Counted from the first letter of the stretch, positions 8,477 to 18,586 are shown. The stretch: DNA of 64,000 nucleotides from Chlorobiaceae bacterium (GCA_012972835.1 JABDHK010000045.1:1-64000), one strand, 5' to 3'. Notes: a model not told the origin generated them from the sequence alone. Program-made: numbers and translations.

Positions 8477-10498
8477 ATGCTGAAGATGAATACTACATTC
8501 AAACGAGCCATTCCCAATTACAGCGATCGAGAGTTTGATGGCCGTCAACGCGTTGTTATAGAAAATGTTTCTCCTGAACTTGATGGAGGCAAGTACCCTG
8601 CAAAAGCGGTTGAGGGTGAGCGTATTATGGTTGAAGCCGATATTTTTGTTGACGGTGCCGACACAATTTGTGCAGAGCTCTGTTTCCGGCAGAGCTGCGA
8701 AACTGAGTGGCAGCGGTCGCTGATGGTTCATCAGGGCAACGATCGCTGGCAAGGTTCTTTTACTGTCGGGAACCCTGGCAGGTATGACTATACCATTGAG
8801 GCATGGGTTGATCATTTCAGGACTTGGAAAAAGGGATTGTCCAAAAAGATTGAGGCTGGTCAGGATGTTTCACTTGATCTGCAGACCGGGGCGCTCTTGG
8901 TCAACGCGGGAGCAACGAGAGCCGGAAAAGCTGATGCTTCTATGCTCAGTGCATGTGCTGCTCTGCTTTGTTCAGATGATAGCGATGAGGCTGCAGCCGC
9001 AGCACTTGACGGCAAGCTTGAAGAGGTTATGGATCGCAATCCCGATAAGCGTCACGCTTCATGGTATGAAAAAAATCTCGGATTGACCGTGGAGCAGAAA
9101 AAAGCAGGATGCAGTGCCTGGTATGAACTTTTTCCCCGGTCATGGAGTACTACCCCTGGTAACCATGGAACCTTTAAGGAGTGTCACCGGCTATTGCCTC
9201 TGATTGCAGGGATGGGGTTCGATGTCATTTATCTGCCACCCATTCATCCTATAGGCGACACCAAGCGCAAGGGCAAAAACAATGCTCTTGTTGCTGATTC
9301 CGGTGATCCTGGAAGCTGCTGGGCAATTGGAAACAAGGATGGCGGGCATAAGGCAGTTCATCCTGAACTGGGCACTATCAAGGAATTTACAGCATTTGTT
9401 GCCGAGGCTGAGGAGCACGGTATCTCTGTGGCCCTTGATATAGCTTTTCAGTGCTCACCTGATCACCCCTATGTAATAGAGCATCCGCAGTGGTTCAAGT
9501 GGCGTCCCGACGGTACTGTGCAGTTTGCAGAAAATCCGCCAAAACGATACGAAGATATCCTGCCCATTGATTTTGAATCTGCTGACTGGCAGAATCTCTG
9601 GATTGAGCTGAAAAGTATTTTTCTCTTCTGGATTGAAAAGGGGGTGAAAATTTTTCGTGTTGATAATCCCCATACCAAGGCTTTTCCATTCTGGGAGTGG
9701 GCTATTGCCTCGATCAGGGCGGAGCATCCCGATACGGTATTTCTTGCCGAGGCATTTACCCGGCCTAAATTGATGGCCCGGCTTGCCATGGTGGGTTACA
9801 GCCAGTCTTACAGCTACTTTACCTGGCGAAATACAAAACATGATCTTCAGGAGTACCTGCTTGAGCTGACATCATCACCCCTGAAACACTTCATGCGCCC
9901 TAACTTCTGGCCGAACACTCCTGATATTCTTCATCATGAATTTCAGACCGGCGACAGGAGCCGATTTATTATCCGCCTGGTGCTTGCGGCAACTCTCTCA
10001 TCGAACTACGGTATGTATGCTCCTGCTTATGAGTTGTGCGAGCATATCCCTGTCCCGGGGAGCAAGGAGGACTATCTTGATTCCGAAAAGTATGAAATCA
10101 AGCAGTGGGATCTCGACCGGCCCGGCAATATCCGCGCAGAGATTACTCGAATCAACCGGATAAGAAAAGAGAATGTCGCACTTCAGCAGACCAACGACAT
10201 CACCTTTGTGCGCGTCGAGGCTTCACCCGGCAAGGAGCACGATCAATTGATGGGATATCTCAAGCGAAGCGATGATGGAAGTAATATTATTCTTGCTGTC
10301 GTCAACCTCGATTCTGCGAACACTCAGGGCGGCTGGCTGCGATTCCCGCTTGAGCTGTTCAGCCTCTCGCACGATTATCCGTTCAAGGTTGAGGATCTGC
10401 TGAGCGGAGCACGCTACGACTGGAACGGTGAATGGAACTATGTGGAAGTGAACCCCCGGACTATGCCAGCGCATATTTTCAGGGTAACACTCGTCTGA
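8477..10498 (+). CDS. glgE: Alpha-1,4-glucan:maltose-1-phosphate maltosyltransferase
   Basis: GH13 enzyme that transfers maltose from maltose-1-phosphate onto alpha-1,4-glucans. 673 aa. An N-terminal beta domain leads to the signature AWYELFPRSWSTTPGNHGTF (about residue 213) and the YLPPIHPIGDTKRKGKNN motif. Catalytic-core motifs follow: IFRVDNPHTKAFPFW with the nucleophile Asp, and VFLAEAFTRPK with the acid Glu. The next gene encodes the TreS-maltokinase fusion that makes its donor, so the pair forms the trehalose to maltose to maltose-1-P to glucan route. About 280 bp of noncoding sequence upstream shows no clear element. Confidence 0.95.
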   Translation: MLKMNTTFKRAIPNYSDREFDGRQRVVIENVSPELDGGKYPAKAVEGERIMVEADIFVDGADTICAELCFRQSCETEWQRSLMVHQGNDRWQGSFTVGNPGRYDYTIEAWVDHFRTWKKGLSKKIEAGQDVSLDLQTGALLVNAGATRAGKADASMLSACAALLCSDDSDEAAAAALDGKLEEVMDRNPDKRHASWYEKNLGLTVEQKKAGCSAWYELFPRSWSTTPGNHGTFKECHRLLPLIAGMGFDVIYLPPIHPIGDTKRKGKNNALVADSGDPGSCWAIGNKDGGHKAVHPELGTIKEFTAFVAEAEEHGISVALDIAFQCSPDHPYVIEHPQWFKWRPDGTVQFAENPPKRYEDILPIDFESADWQNLWIELKSIFLFWIEKGVKIFRVDNPHTKAFPFWEWAIASIRAEHPDTVFLAEAFTRPKLMARLAMVGYSQSYSYFTWRNTKHDLQEYLLELTSSPLKHFMRPNFWPNTPDILHHEFQTGDRSRFIIRLVLAATLSSNYGMYAPAYELCEHIPVPGSKEDYLDSEKYEIKQWDLDRPGNIRAEITRINRIRKENVALQQTNDITFVRVEASPGKEHDQLMGYLKRSDDGSNIILAVVNLDSANTQGGWLRFPLELFSLSHDYPFKVEDLLSGARYDWNGEWNYVEVNPRTMPAHIFRVTLV

Positions 10499-10561
10499 AT
10501 GACAGCATGAACCGGTTTTATTATTAATAACTTTTAGCTATACCTAACAAAGCAGAATATC

Positions 10562-13500
10562 ATGTATCAACCTGAACCGCTCTGGTACAAAGACGCAATT
10601 ATTTACGAAGCGCATGTCAAAACCTTTTTTGACAGCAACAATGATGGTATTGGAGATTTTCAGGGATTACGCCAGAAGCTTGGGTACCTCGAAAGCCTTG
10701 GCATTACCGCTATCTGGCTGCTTCCCTTTTATCCTTCGCCGCTCCGTGACGACGGTTACGATATTGCCGACTATATGACCGTTAACCCCGACTACGGCAC
10801 CCTGGAAGATTTCAAGGAGTTTCTTGAAGAAGCCCATATTCGTGGACTGAAAGTAATTACCGAGCTGGTGGTAAACCATACCTCTGACCAGCATGCCTGG
10901 TTCCAGCGGGCAAGAAAAGCTCCTGCAGGATCACCTGAGAGAAATTTTTATGTCTGGAACGACGATCCGAACAAGTACTCTGAAACCCGTATTATTTTCC
11001 AGGACTTCGAGGCTTCCAACTGGACATGGGATCCCGTTGCCGGTCAGTATTACTGGCATCGCTTTTTCCATCACCAGCCCGATCTGAACTTTGAAAATCC
11101 TGAAGTTCATCAGGCACTGTTCGACGTTCTTGACTTCTGGCTTGGAATGGGTGTTGACGGCCTCAGACTCGATGCTGTACCCTATCTTTATGAGGCTGAA
11201 GGTACAAATTGCGAAAACCTCCCCCAGACCTATGAATATCTGAAGACGCTGCGTTCCTATGTTGACGAGCACTACCCGAACCGCATGTTGCTTGCGGAAG
11301 CCAACCAGTGGCCCGAAGATTCCGCAGCATATTTCGGCAAGGGCGACCAGTGCCATATGAACTTCCATTTTCCTCTTATGCCGAGGATGTACATGGCTCT
11401 TGCCACAGAGGATCGCTTTCCAATTATCGATATTCTCGATCAGACTCCCGAAATACCGGAAGGCTGTCAGTGGGCCTCCTTTCTGCGCAACCATGATGAG
11501 CTGACCCTTGAAATGGTGACCGATGAAGAGCGTGACTATATGCGCCGAGTCTATGCCAACGACCCCAAGGCCCGCATCAATCTCGGCATCCGCCGCCGTC
11601 TTGCACCACTCATGAACAATGATCGCCGCAAGATAGAGCTGATGAACATCATGCTCCTCTCCCTTCCCGGGACGCCAGTGCTCTACTACGGTGATGAAAT
11701 CGGTATGGGCGACAACTACTACCTTGGCGACCGTGATGGTGTGCGTACCCCGATGCAGTGGAACTCCGACCGCAATGCAGGCTTTTCGCGTGCCAATCCC
11801 CAGCAGCTTCTGTTGCCGGTCATTATCGATCCTGAATACCATTACGAAGCCCTGAACGTTGAGGTTCAGGAAAGCAATGTCAACTCTCTGCTCTGGTGGA
11901 TGCGTCATGCCATCTCCACAGCTCGTCGCTACAAGTCACTCAATCGCGGCACTATCGAGTTCCTGCAGGTCAGCAACCCCAAGGCACTTATCTTTATCCG
12001 TCGCTATGAGGATGAAACCATGCTTACGGTGATCAATCTATCCAGAAATGCCCAGGCGGTCATGATTGACCTCTCAGGGTTTGAAGGGTACATTCCTGAA
12101 GAGGTATTCAGCATGAACCGCTTCCCGAAAATCCGCAAAACTCCTTACATGGTAGCCCTCGGAGCTTTCGGTTATTTCTGGCTGAAGCTTGTCAAAGATA
12201 CCGAGGATACCGCTGACCGCAGCTCTCTCGAAAAGCCGGTTGCCAATGTCTCCCGCTGGCAGAGCCTCTTCACCGGCAGAAGCCGCGAAATGTTAGAGAC
12301 CAATGTTCTGCCGGAATACTACAAGGCAAGCCGCTGGTTTGGCGGCAAAGCCCGTAACATTATGCGTATCTCCATTATTGATACTGTACCTGTTGCCGGC
12401 ATGGATCAGGCAAAGCTGCTGATGACTGAAGTGCGTTACTCAAGCGGTGAAAACGAGCTCTACCAGTTGCCGGTCACTCTCTCCCCGATTTCATCACTCA
12501 GCTCTTCTGACGACAACTTCTTCAAACGGGTCATTGCCCGTGTCGTTGTTGGTGGCGATGAAAGCTACCTCTGCGATGCCACCTTCGATAACCGCTTCCT
12601 CGGACATCTTTTTCACCTTGTTACCGGCAAAGAGGAGTGGCAGGGCAAGTCCGGTCTTGTTTCTGGCTTGAAAACTGCCAATCTTGACTCTTTCATTGAA
12701 AAGAGCAGTGGTCGCGAGCCCGAGCCATCCCTTATGGGAATCGAGCAGACAAACACCTCTATCAGGTTCCACAACGACCTCTGTTTCAAGCTTTATCGCC
12801 GTATTGAGGCAGGTGTCTCTCCCGAAGTTGAAATGTGCAGCGCATTGAGCACTGGCACTGCATTTAAAAATCTGCCGAGCTATTTTGGCTCACTGAATTA
12901 CGAGCAGAGCCGTGTTAACCGCTATTCGCTCGGCATTCTGCAGAATTATGTCAAGAATGAAGGTGATGCCTGGCAGCTCTCACTCGGTCATGTGAAGCGC
13001 TACTATGATGATGTTCTTGCCAAAATTAATACGGGTATATCTCTTCCACTGCTTCCGCCACTCAGTGGCACTCCTGTGCAGATTCCTCAGCTCATGCATG
13101 AGCTGCTTGGTGAAGCCTACCTTGGCATGATTGAAAAGCTGGCTGAGCGGACTGCTGAAATGCATCTTTCACTGGCCTCGCTTACGAGTGATCCAGCGTT
13201 TGCACCAGAAGCATTTACAACGCTTTATCAGCGTTCTATCTACCAGGCGATGTGCGAACAGGTTAAACGCACTGTGATTCTTATTCGTGAAATCATGCAC
13301 TCACTGCCTGCCGAGCAGCAGGAGCTTTGTTCACTTCTTTTGCAGAAACAGAAAACAATCCTCCAGCAGTTCGACCCTATCAGACGGGAAAAAATCGATA
13401 CGCTGAAAATCAGGATTCATGGTGACTATCATCTCGGTCAGGTACTCTTTACTGGCAAGGACTTTGTCATCATTGACTTTGAGGGAGAGCCAGCCCGTCC

Positions 13501-13864
13501 TATCTCTGAACGCAAGATCAAGCGCTCGGTTTTCCGGGATATCTCAGGTATGCTCCGCTCGTTCGACTATGCAGCGTTCAATGTACTGCAGCCAAATCAA
13601 TCAGTTTTTCGTTCTGAAGAGTCTCTTGCCCTCGCACCATGGGCCGATCGCTGGAGCTTCTATGTCGGGCAGCACTTCCTCGACACCTATTTCGAAAAAA
13701 CCGCAGGGAGCGACATTGTGCCTGAAGAGCCGAAACAGAGAGAGCATTTGATGCGGGCTTATCTGATGAACAAGGCGGTTTACGAACTGAATTACGAGCT
13801 CAATAACCGGCCTGAATGGGCGGTTATTCCGCTCAGAGGGATATTGAAACTTCTGGAATTGTAA
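10562..13864 (+). CDS. treS: Trehalose synthase-maltokinase fusion
   Basis: 1100-aa bifunctional enzyme. Residues 1-550 are the GH13 trehalose synthase (maltose alpha-D-glucosyltransferase): WYKDAIIYEAHVKTFFDSN, DGLRLDAVPYL with the nucleophile Asp, LLAEANQWPED with the acid Glu, and FLRNHDELTLEM. Residues about 570-1100 are a maltokinase (Mak/Pep2) of the aminoglycoside-phosphotransferase fold, with the catalytic HGDYHLGQVL and metal-binding IIDFEGEPARP. It interconverts trehalose and maltose and phosphorylates maltose for GlgE. The TreS-Mak fusion is known in several bacteria. It starts 63 bp after glgE, probably in one operon. Confidence 0.95.
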   Translation: MYQPEPLWYKDAIIYEAHVKTFFDSNNDGIGDFQGLRQKLGYLESLGITAIWLLPFYPSPLRDDGYDIADYMTVNPDYGTLEDFKEFLEEAHIRGLKVITELVVNHTSDQHAWFQRARKAPAGSPERNFYVWNDDPNKYSETRIIFQDFEASNWTWDPVAGQYYWHRFFHHQPDLNFENPEVHQALFDVLDFWLGMGVDGLRLDAVPYLYEAEGTNCENLPQTYEYLKTLRSYVDEHYPNRMLLAEANQWPEDSAAYFGKGDQCHMNFHFPLMPRMYMALATEDRFPIIDILDQTPEIPEGCQWASFLRNHDELTLEMVTDEERDYMRRVYANDPKARINLGIRRRLAPLMNNDRRKIELMNIMLLSLPGTPVLYYGDEIGMGDNYYLGDRDGVRTPMQWNSDRNAGFSRANPQQLLLPVIIDPEYHYEALNVEVQESNVNSLLWWMRHAISTARRYKSLNRGTIEFLQVSNPKALIFIRRYEDETMLTVINLSRNAQAVMIDLSGFEGYIPEEVFSMNRFPKIRKTPYMVALGAFGYFWLKLVKDTEDTADRSSLEKPVANVSRWQSLFTGRSREMLETNVLPEYYKASRWFGGKARNIMRISIIDTVPVAGMDQAKLLMTEVRYSSGENELYQLPVTLSPISSLSSSDDNFFKRVIARVVVGGDESYLCDATFDNRFLGHLFHLVTGKEEWQGKSGLVSGLKTANLDSFIEKSSGREPEPSLMGIEQTNTSIRFHNDLCFKLYRRIEAGVSPEVEMCSALSTGTAFKNLPSYFGSLNYEQSRVNRYSLGILQNYVKNEGDAWQLSLGHVKRYYDDVLAKINTGISLPLLPPLSGTPVQIPQLMHELLGEAYLGMIEKLAERTAEMHLSLASLTSDPAFAPEAFTTLYQRSIYQAMCEQVKRTVILIREIMHSLPAEQQELCSLLLQKQKTILQQFDPIRREKIDTLKIRIHGDYHLGQVLFTGKDFVIIDFEGEPARPISERKIKRSVFRDISGMLRSFDYAAFNVLQPNQSVFRSEESLALAPWADRWSFYVGQHFLDTYFEKTAGSDIVPEEPKQREHLMRAYLMNKAVYELNYELNNRPEWAVIPLRGILKLLEL

Positions 13865-13896
13865 TTTGTGCTTGAACGTAGAGGGTCTGATGCTGC

Positions 13897-14586
13897 ATGG
13901 CAGGCTCTCTGCTTCATAAGCGCAACACAACAGGTAACTGCTCTGTTATGCAGGAACAAATTATTCAGACTTCTGTAAAAGGGCGCTACCTTCTGCGGCC
14001 ACCAGCACACTCCGGTACAGCCCCGCTTCTGGCGGGGTTTCACGGTTACGGCCAGACGGCCGATGATGAGTTCAACCTGCTATGTTCCATCCCCGGCACC
14101 GAACGCTGGCTCTGCTGCTCCATCGAAGCACTTCATTACGTTGAGACACCTGCAGGCATTTGCGGAGCAAGCTGGATGACCACCAGCGATCGCGACCAGC
14201 ATATCGAAGAGAATGTGCGCTATGTCGATGGGGTTATCGAGCGTATCAGGGCACTCTACAGTGTTAACGACACCCTTGGCTTCCATGGCTTTTCGCAGGG
14301 TACCGGCATGGCATGTCGAGCGGCCCTGCTTGGCCGTTACCGGGCAGCACATATCATGCTCCTCTGTGGCGACATTCCGCCTGAACTTTCTGTGGACGAT
14401 CGTATGGGCCGGGTGCATCTTGCACGAGGCAGCCGCGACAGGCTTTACTCGCAGGAGCGGTATGAGCGTGATGCTGCACGGCTTAAGGAGGGCGGTATTG
14501 CGTTTGTTGCCAGCGAGTTCATTGGAGGGCACCGGGCAAATGGAGCATACTTTAAAGCTGCCGGGGAGTTTCTGGAAGGTTTATAA
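13897..14586 (+). CDS. Alpha/beta-hydrolase, phospholipase/carboxylesterase-like
   Basis: A protein of about 212-229 aa with the alpha/beta-hydrolase layout: LLAGFHGYGQTADDEF (oxyanion region), the nucleophile elbow GFHGFSQGTGMACR, and a late GGHRANGAYF with the candidate catalytic His. It resembles predicted esterases. The start is uncertain: ATG 13897 has a distant GAGGG, while the internal ATG 13948 (MQEQIIQTSVKGRYLLRPP) better matches a soluble esterase N-terminus. No signal peptide is obvious from the internal start. Natural substrate unknown. Last gene in the GlgE/TreS direction, converging on mazG. Confidence 0.7.
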   Translation: MAGSLLHKRNTTGNCSVMQEQIIQTSVKGRYLLRPPAHSGTAPLLAGFHGYGQTADDEFNLLCSIPGTERWLCCSIEALHYVETPAGICGASWMTTSDRDQHIEENVRYVDGVIERIRALYSVNDTLGFHGFSQGTGMACRAALLGRYRAAHIMLLCGDIPPELSVDDRMGRVHLARGSRDRLYSQERYERDAARLKEGGIAFVASEFIGGHRANGAYFKAAGEFLEGL

Positions 14587-14596
14587 CAGCGTGCTC

Positions 14597-15406
14597 TTAT
14601 TGTTCCTTCGCCTCCCTCCAGAGCCCGTCAAGCTCTTCGGGAGTGTACTCCTGCCAGTTTCGGCCTGAGGTTTGCACTTTTTCTTCAATCCGGCGAAACC
14701 GGCCTATGAACTTGTTGGTTGCTTTGCGGAGTGAGTCTTCGGGGTTTGCGCAGAGGAATCGGCTGTAGTTGACAATGGTAAAGAGCAGGTCGCCGAACTC
14801 ATCCTCCTTCTCTTCTTTGCTTGCCGCATTTTTCAACTCTTCAATCTCTTCAACAAGTTTATCGAGCACGCCCTCGTCGCTGGGCCAGTCGAAACCGACA
14901 CCGGCAACTTTTTTCTGTACACGGTAAGCCCGCAAAAGCTCAGACATGGAGTTCGGTACGCCGTCGAGCAGGCTCTGGCGACCCTCCTTGAGCTTTAAAG
15001 TTTCCCAGTTTTTAAGCACATCATCTACAGTGTCGGCCTTTGTATCGCTGAAGACGTGAGGGTGACGATTGATGAGCTTGTCACAGAGTGCGTCGAATAC
15101 ATCGGCAAAAGTGAATGCACCTCTCTCCTCGCTGAGCAATACCTGGAACGAGAGATGCAGAAAGAGATCGCCAATCTCTTTTTTCAGTTCAGTTTCGTCA
15201 TGCTGGTCGATGGCGTGAACCAGTTCGTAGCTCTCTTCGAGCAGCAGGTGGGCCAGCGATTCAGGAGTCTGTTTCCGATCCCAGGGGCACTCCTGTCGCA
15301 GTATTTTCACAAGGCTCAATACCCGTTCAAACTCCTCCTGGAGAGTTCGCTCTTTTTGGGCAACTATATTGGCTTTTAACTGCTCTATCGAAAGTTTTTC
15401 AGGCAT
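14597..15406 (-). CDS. mazG: Nucleoside triphosphate pyrophosphohydrolase MazG
   Basis: 269 aa, the length of E. coli MazG, with two MazG repeats. The first half shows CPWDRKQTPESLAHLLLEESYELVHAID and KKEIGDLFLHLSFQ (EExxE...ExxD metal site). The second half shows FDWPSDEGVLDKLVEEIEELKNA and EDEFGDLLFTIVNYSRFL. It hydrolyses NTPs to NMP and pyrophosphate, cleaning nucleotide pools and possibly lowering ppGpp. It stands alone on the minus strand and converges with the esterase gene. Confidence 0.95.
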   Translation of the reverse strand: MPEKLSIEQLKANIVAQKERTLQEEFERVLSLVKILRQECPWDRKQTPESLAHLLLEESYELVHAIDQHDETELKKEIGDLFLHLSFQVLLSEERGAFTFADVFDALCDKLINRHPHVFSDTKADTVDDVLKNWETLKLKEGRQSLLDGVPNSMSELLRAYRVQKKVAGVGFDWPSDEGVLDKLVEEIEELKNAASKEEKEDEFGDLLFTIVNYSRFLCANPEDSLRKATNKFIGRFRRIEEKVQTSGRNWQEYTPEELDGLWREAKEQ

Positions 15407-15546
15407 AGGTCAAAGGGTGTTGTTCATTATCTTTCAACTCAACATGGAAGTTACTCTTTCTTGATGGTATTCCTTATACTTCCCAGATCGTATTGTTAAC
15501 CATGCAACGCTTGAAACGATAAACTCCAGTAACACAGCCAGCTACT

Positions 15547-16968
15547 ATGTCCACACCACGTTTACAGCCCGAACAGGGTGAACCGATTGCCGCTCTTGCC
15601 ACACCGGTTGGTATCGGTGCCCTTGCTGTTGTGCGAATAAGTGGCCGGGGAATTTTTGCTATAGCCCAGCGGGTGTTCCGAAAAAAAAATAATCAAGAAT
15701 TCCTGTTGTCGCACTCAATAGGGTTTCGAGCGCATTTCGGGATCGTCTATGACCGTGAAGGACTGATAGATGAGGTGGTCGCCCTGGTGTTTCGTGCGCC
15801 AAACTCTTTTACAATGGAGGATATGATTGAATTCAGCTGCCACGGAGGACCAGTTGTTGTTAAACATATTCTGCAGGTTCTGCTTGACGAAGGGTGCCGA
15901 CTGGCCGAGCCTGGAGAGTTCACGCGGCGCGCATTTCTTAACGGGCGCATTGATCTTCTGCAGGCAGAGGCAATCGGCGAGATGATCCATGCCCGTTCGG
16001 AGTCAGCATTCCGGACTGCAGCAACGCAGATGCAGGGTACGCTCTCCCTGTGTCTGGATGCCATGCGTGAAGAGCTTTTGCGTTCCTGTGCCCTTCTGGA
16101 ACTTGAGCTGGATTTCAGTGAGGAGGATGTTGAATTTCAGAGTCGCACGCTGCTCCAGGAAGAGCTTAAGGTTCTGCAAGCAGAGCTTCGCCGCCTTGTA
16201 GATTCCTACCAGCAGGGCCGGCTTTTAAAGGAGGGAGTTGCCACGGTGATAGCTGGCAGGCCGAATGCCGGCAAGTCAACCCTGCTCAATGTATTGCTCG
16301 GCGAAGAGCGCTCTATTGTGAGTTCTATGCCAGGCACAACTCGCGACTATATTGAGGAGTGCTTTCTTTACGAAAAAACCATGTTCCGCCTCACGGATAC
16401 GGCAGGGCTTCGTGAAGGGAGTGAGGATATTGAGCACGAAGGTATCCGCCGCAGTTACCGAAAAATATCCGAGGCTGACCTGATTCTCTACCTTCTTGAT
16501 ATAAGCTGTGAGAACTATTGTGATGAAGTCCCTCAAATCCTTGACTTCCTTGAGCGTTACAACAATGCCCGCATGATTGTGGTTGCCAATAAAACCGATC
16601 TGACAGACGAGAGCATCGAAAGGCAGCAGCAGCTTTGTGTTGCGACCGGTTGCAAAGTGTGCGGTATTTCAGCTGCAAAAAAAGAAGGGCTTGAGCAGCT
16701 TAAGCGTTTAATGGGCACCATGGTGGAAGGGCTTGACAAACTGCACGAAGCAAGTGTACTCGTCACCAGCTTGCGCCACTATGAAGCGCTTCGAAATGCA
16801 TCAGACGCTCTCGACAATGCACAGCAACTCATCACCAGTGGTTCGGGTACCGAGCTTATTGCCTTTGAACTTCGTTCTGCGCTTGAGTATGTAGGTGAGG
16901 TCACCGGCAAGGTGGTCAACGAAGAGATCCTGAACGTGATTTTCGACCGCTTCTGCATTGGCAAGTGA
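15547..16968 (+). CDS. mnmE: tRNA modification GTPase MnmE (TrmE)
   Basis: 473 aa. The N-terminal folate-binding domain begins IAALATPVGIGALAVVRISG. A helical domain follows, with the inserted G domain at about 225-390: GRPNAGKSTLLN (P-loop), DTAGLRE (G3) and VANKTDL (G4). The C-terminal FCIGK carries the cysteine essential for modification. With MnmG it installs cmnm5 groups at the wobble uridine of certain tRNAs. Full length and intact. The next small frame overlaps its stop, but that gene probably starts 20 bp downstream. Confidence 0.97.
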   Translation: MSTPRLQPEQGEPIAALATPVGIGALAVVRISGRGIFAIAQRVFRKKNNQEFLLSHSIGFRAHFGIVYDREGLIDEVVALVFRAPNSFTMEDMIEFSCHGGPVVVKHILQVLLDEGCRLAEPGEFTRRAFLNGRIDLLQAEAIGEMIHARSESAFRTAATQMQGTLSLCLDAMREELLRSCALLELELDFSEEDVEFQSRTLLQEELKVLQAELRRLVDSYQQGRLLKEGVATVIAGRPNAGKSTLLNVLLGEERSIVSSMPGTTRDYIEECFLYEKTMFRLTDTAGLREGSEDIEHEGIRRSYRKISEADLILYLLDISCENYCDEVPQILDFLERYNNARMIVVANKTDLTDESIERQQQLCVATGCKVCGISAAKKEGLEQLKRLMGTMVEGLDKLHEASVLVTSLRHYEALRNASDALDNAQQLITSGSGTELIAFELRSALEYVGEVTGKVVNEEILNVIFDRFCIGK

Positions 16969-16988
16969 GACTGAGGGGACAAATATCC

Positions 16989-17309
16989 ATGGGCCGTCAT
17001 CAATTTGATATTCTGAGCATCATTGCTGCCCGCAACGAACAGGAAGCAATAACCGGAACGTTGATCAAAGATTTTGAAGACAAGATTGTTGAGTTTTTTC
17101 GCCACATCCGCGAGTTGAAGGAGTGCGAACGTTTCATTGTTAAAATCAAATCGCATGTTTCGGAAGAAGAGATTTACAACGATTTTGCCATAATCTATCG
17201 TCGCTACAAAGCGTTCCACCGCCAAATCATCGGCGACTATTTCTTCAAAGAGACAGAGGATTTGGTTGAGAAGCTGTGTGATGATTTTGAGAGAACGGTT
17301 GAGGGGTAG
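16989..17309 (+). CDS. Hypothetical protein downstream of mnmE
   Basis: 106-aa charged, soluble protein starting MGRHQFDILSIIAARNEQE, predicted mostly helical, with no signal or membrane segment. A GTG 8 codons earlier overlaps the mnmE stop. I prefer the ATG, which has a GAGGGGACAAAT-type ribosome binding site just upstream. No family recognised. Codon use looks coding. It is followed by a DUF3800 gene on the same strand. Confidence 0.6.
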   Translation: MGRHQFDILSIIAARNEQEAITGTLIKDFEDKIVEFFRHIRELKECERFIVKIKSHVSEEEIYNDFAIIYRRYKAFHRQIIGDYFFKETEDLVEKLCDDFERTVEG

Positions 17310-17376
17310 AGGACATGGGGTTAGTGAAGACCGTGACGCTGAAGAAAACTGATTGTCAACACTTATTTGTTTCTCG

Positions 17377-18114
17377 ATGGATGGTATTCCTTATAGCGAT
17401 TATCTCATTTTTGTCGATGAAAGTGGTGACCACGGTCTTGTTACGCTGGATAAGGAATTCCCCGTATTTGCGCTCGTGTTTTGCATCATCAGCAAGTATG
17501 ATTATCTGAACTATCTTGTGCCGAACGTTCAACAGTTAAAACTTGATATATGGGGTCACGACCAAGTGATACTGCATGAACGTGATATCCGAAAAGAGAG
17601 TGGCATATTCGCCATGCTGAGAACGAACAGGACATTGCGAGAGGAGTTTTTGGAAAGGCTTTCTCAAATCATTGCCGATGCACCCATACAGGTTATCACT
17701 TCGATCATTGACAAGCCAAAGCTCTTGAACAAGTATGCCAATTCCATCAACCCATATGAGTTGGCATTACGTTTCTGTATGGAAAGGGTTTTAACCTACT
17801 TGAGCAGTCAGGGAGAGGATGGTAAACGATTACATGTACTTCTCGAAGCGCGGGGAAAAATTGAAGATGCCCAGCTGGAGCTTGAGTTCAGGCGCATTTG
17901 TGCCAATCAGTGCGATTGGTATTACAAAGCGATGGATTTTCAGAAAATGAAGTTCGAACCTGTATTTGTTCCAAAAGCAAGCAACTCTACCGGTCTGCAA
18001 ATAGCTGACCTTGTGGCACGGCCACTGGCACTTCAGTACTTGCGACCTACTCAATCCAACAGAACCTACGAAATTCTTAAAAGCAAAGAGTTGAGCAGAA
18101 AAATTTTCCCATAA
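17377..18114 (+). CDS. DUF3800 protein
   Basis: 245 aa with the DUF3800 hallmarks: YLIFVDESGDHGL at the N-terminus (acidic site of an RNase H-like fold), ILHERDIRKESG in the middle, and NSTGLQIADLVARPLALQYL near the C-terminus with the conserved ADLVA. The family is common near mobile or defence loci, but its biochemical activity is not established. The frame opens at a TTG 8 codons earlier; ATG 17377 (MDGIPYSDYLIFVDESG) is preferred. No adjacent integrase or toxin gene is visible. Confidence 0.85.
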   Translation: MDGIPYSDYLIFVDESGDHGLVTLDKEFPVFALVFCIISKYDYLNYLVPNVQQLKLDIWGHDQVILHERDIRKESGIFAMLRTNRTLREEFLERLSQIIADAPIQVITSIIDKPKLLNKYANSINPYELALRFCMERVLTYLSSQGEDGKRLHVLLEARGKIEDAQLELEFRRICANQCDWYYKAMDFQKMKFEPVFVPKASNSTGLQIADLVARPLALQYLRPTQSNRTYEILKSKELSRKIFP

Positions 18115-18294
18115 AAACAAAAAGGCCCCGGAAACAGTCCAAAGCCCCATTGTCGACCGGGAAAAGCCCAATCCTTTGATCTAATTTATCTGAAAAGTGC
18201 TGTTTTTGCAATTTTATTTTTAATAAAGCCTGTAAGCATCATGAGGACGTCGTAGCAGATTGCCTCGAAACTCCTTCCCTATCTTTTTATCAGG

Positions 18295-18519
18295 TCACTC
18301 CTCAAACCCATCCGATGAAGTGTTAGATTTAGAGGTGTCTTCAGTAACCTTCGGAGCAGAAGGGCTTAACCAGTCTATGAATTTTATTATACCGATCACT
18401 ATACCGATGAGTACAGCAATTCCAAGCACCAGTTGAAAAAGCGAAAGCAGGACGGAGAAGCCAAAGAGAGCAACCAGGATTATCAGAAAAAGTGCGCCCA
18501 AAATTAGTAATTCAACCAT
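18295..18519 (-). CDS. Small hydrophobic membrane protein
   Basis: 74 aa with a long hydrophobic N-terminal half (residues 2-50, two transmembrane helices, LILGALFLIILVALFGFSVLLSL and VLGIAVLIGIVIGIIKFI). A polar acidic tail follows, rich in Ser, Thr, Glu and Asp. No family recognised. The hydrophobic pattern and isolated position between a convergent DUF3800 gene and uppP suggest a real small gene. Function unknown. Confidence 0.5.
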   Translation of the reverse strand: MVELLILGALFLIILVALFGFSVLLSLFQLVLGIAVLIGIVIGIIKFIDWLSPSAPKVTEDTSKSNTSSDGFEE

Positions 18520-18586
18520 TTCCCGTTCTTTTTTATGCCTTGATGTTTACAGGCTTGTAATTATGGTTGTTTCTGCACGGAACTGT

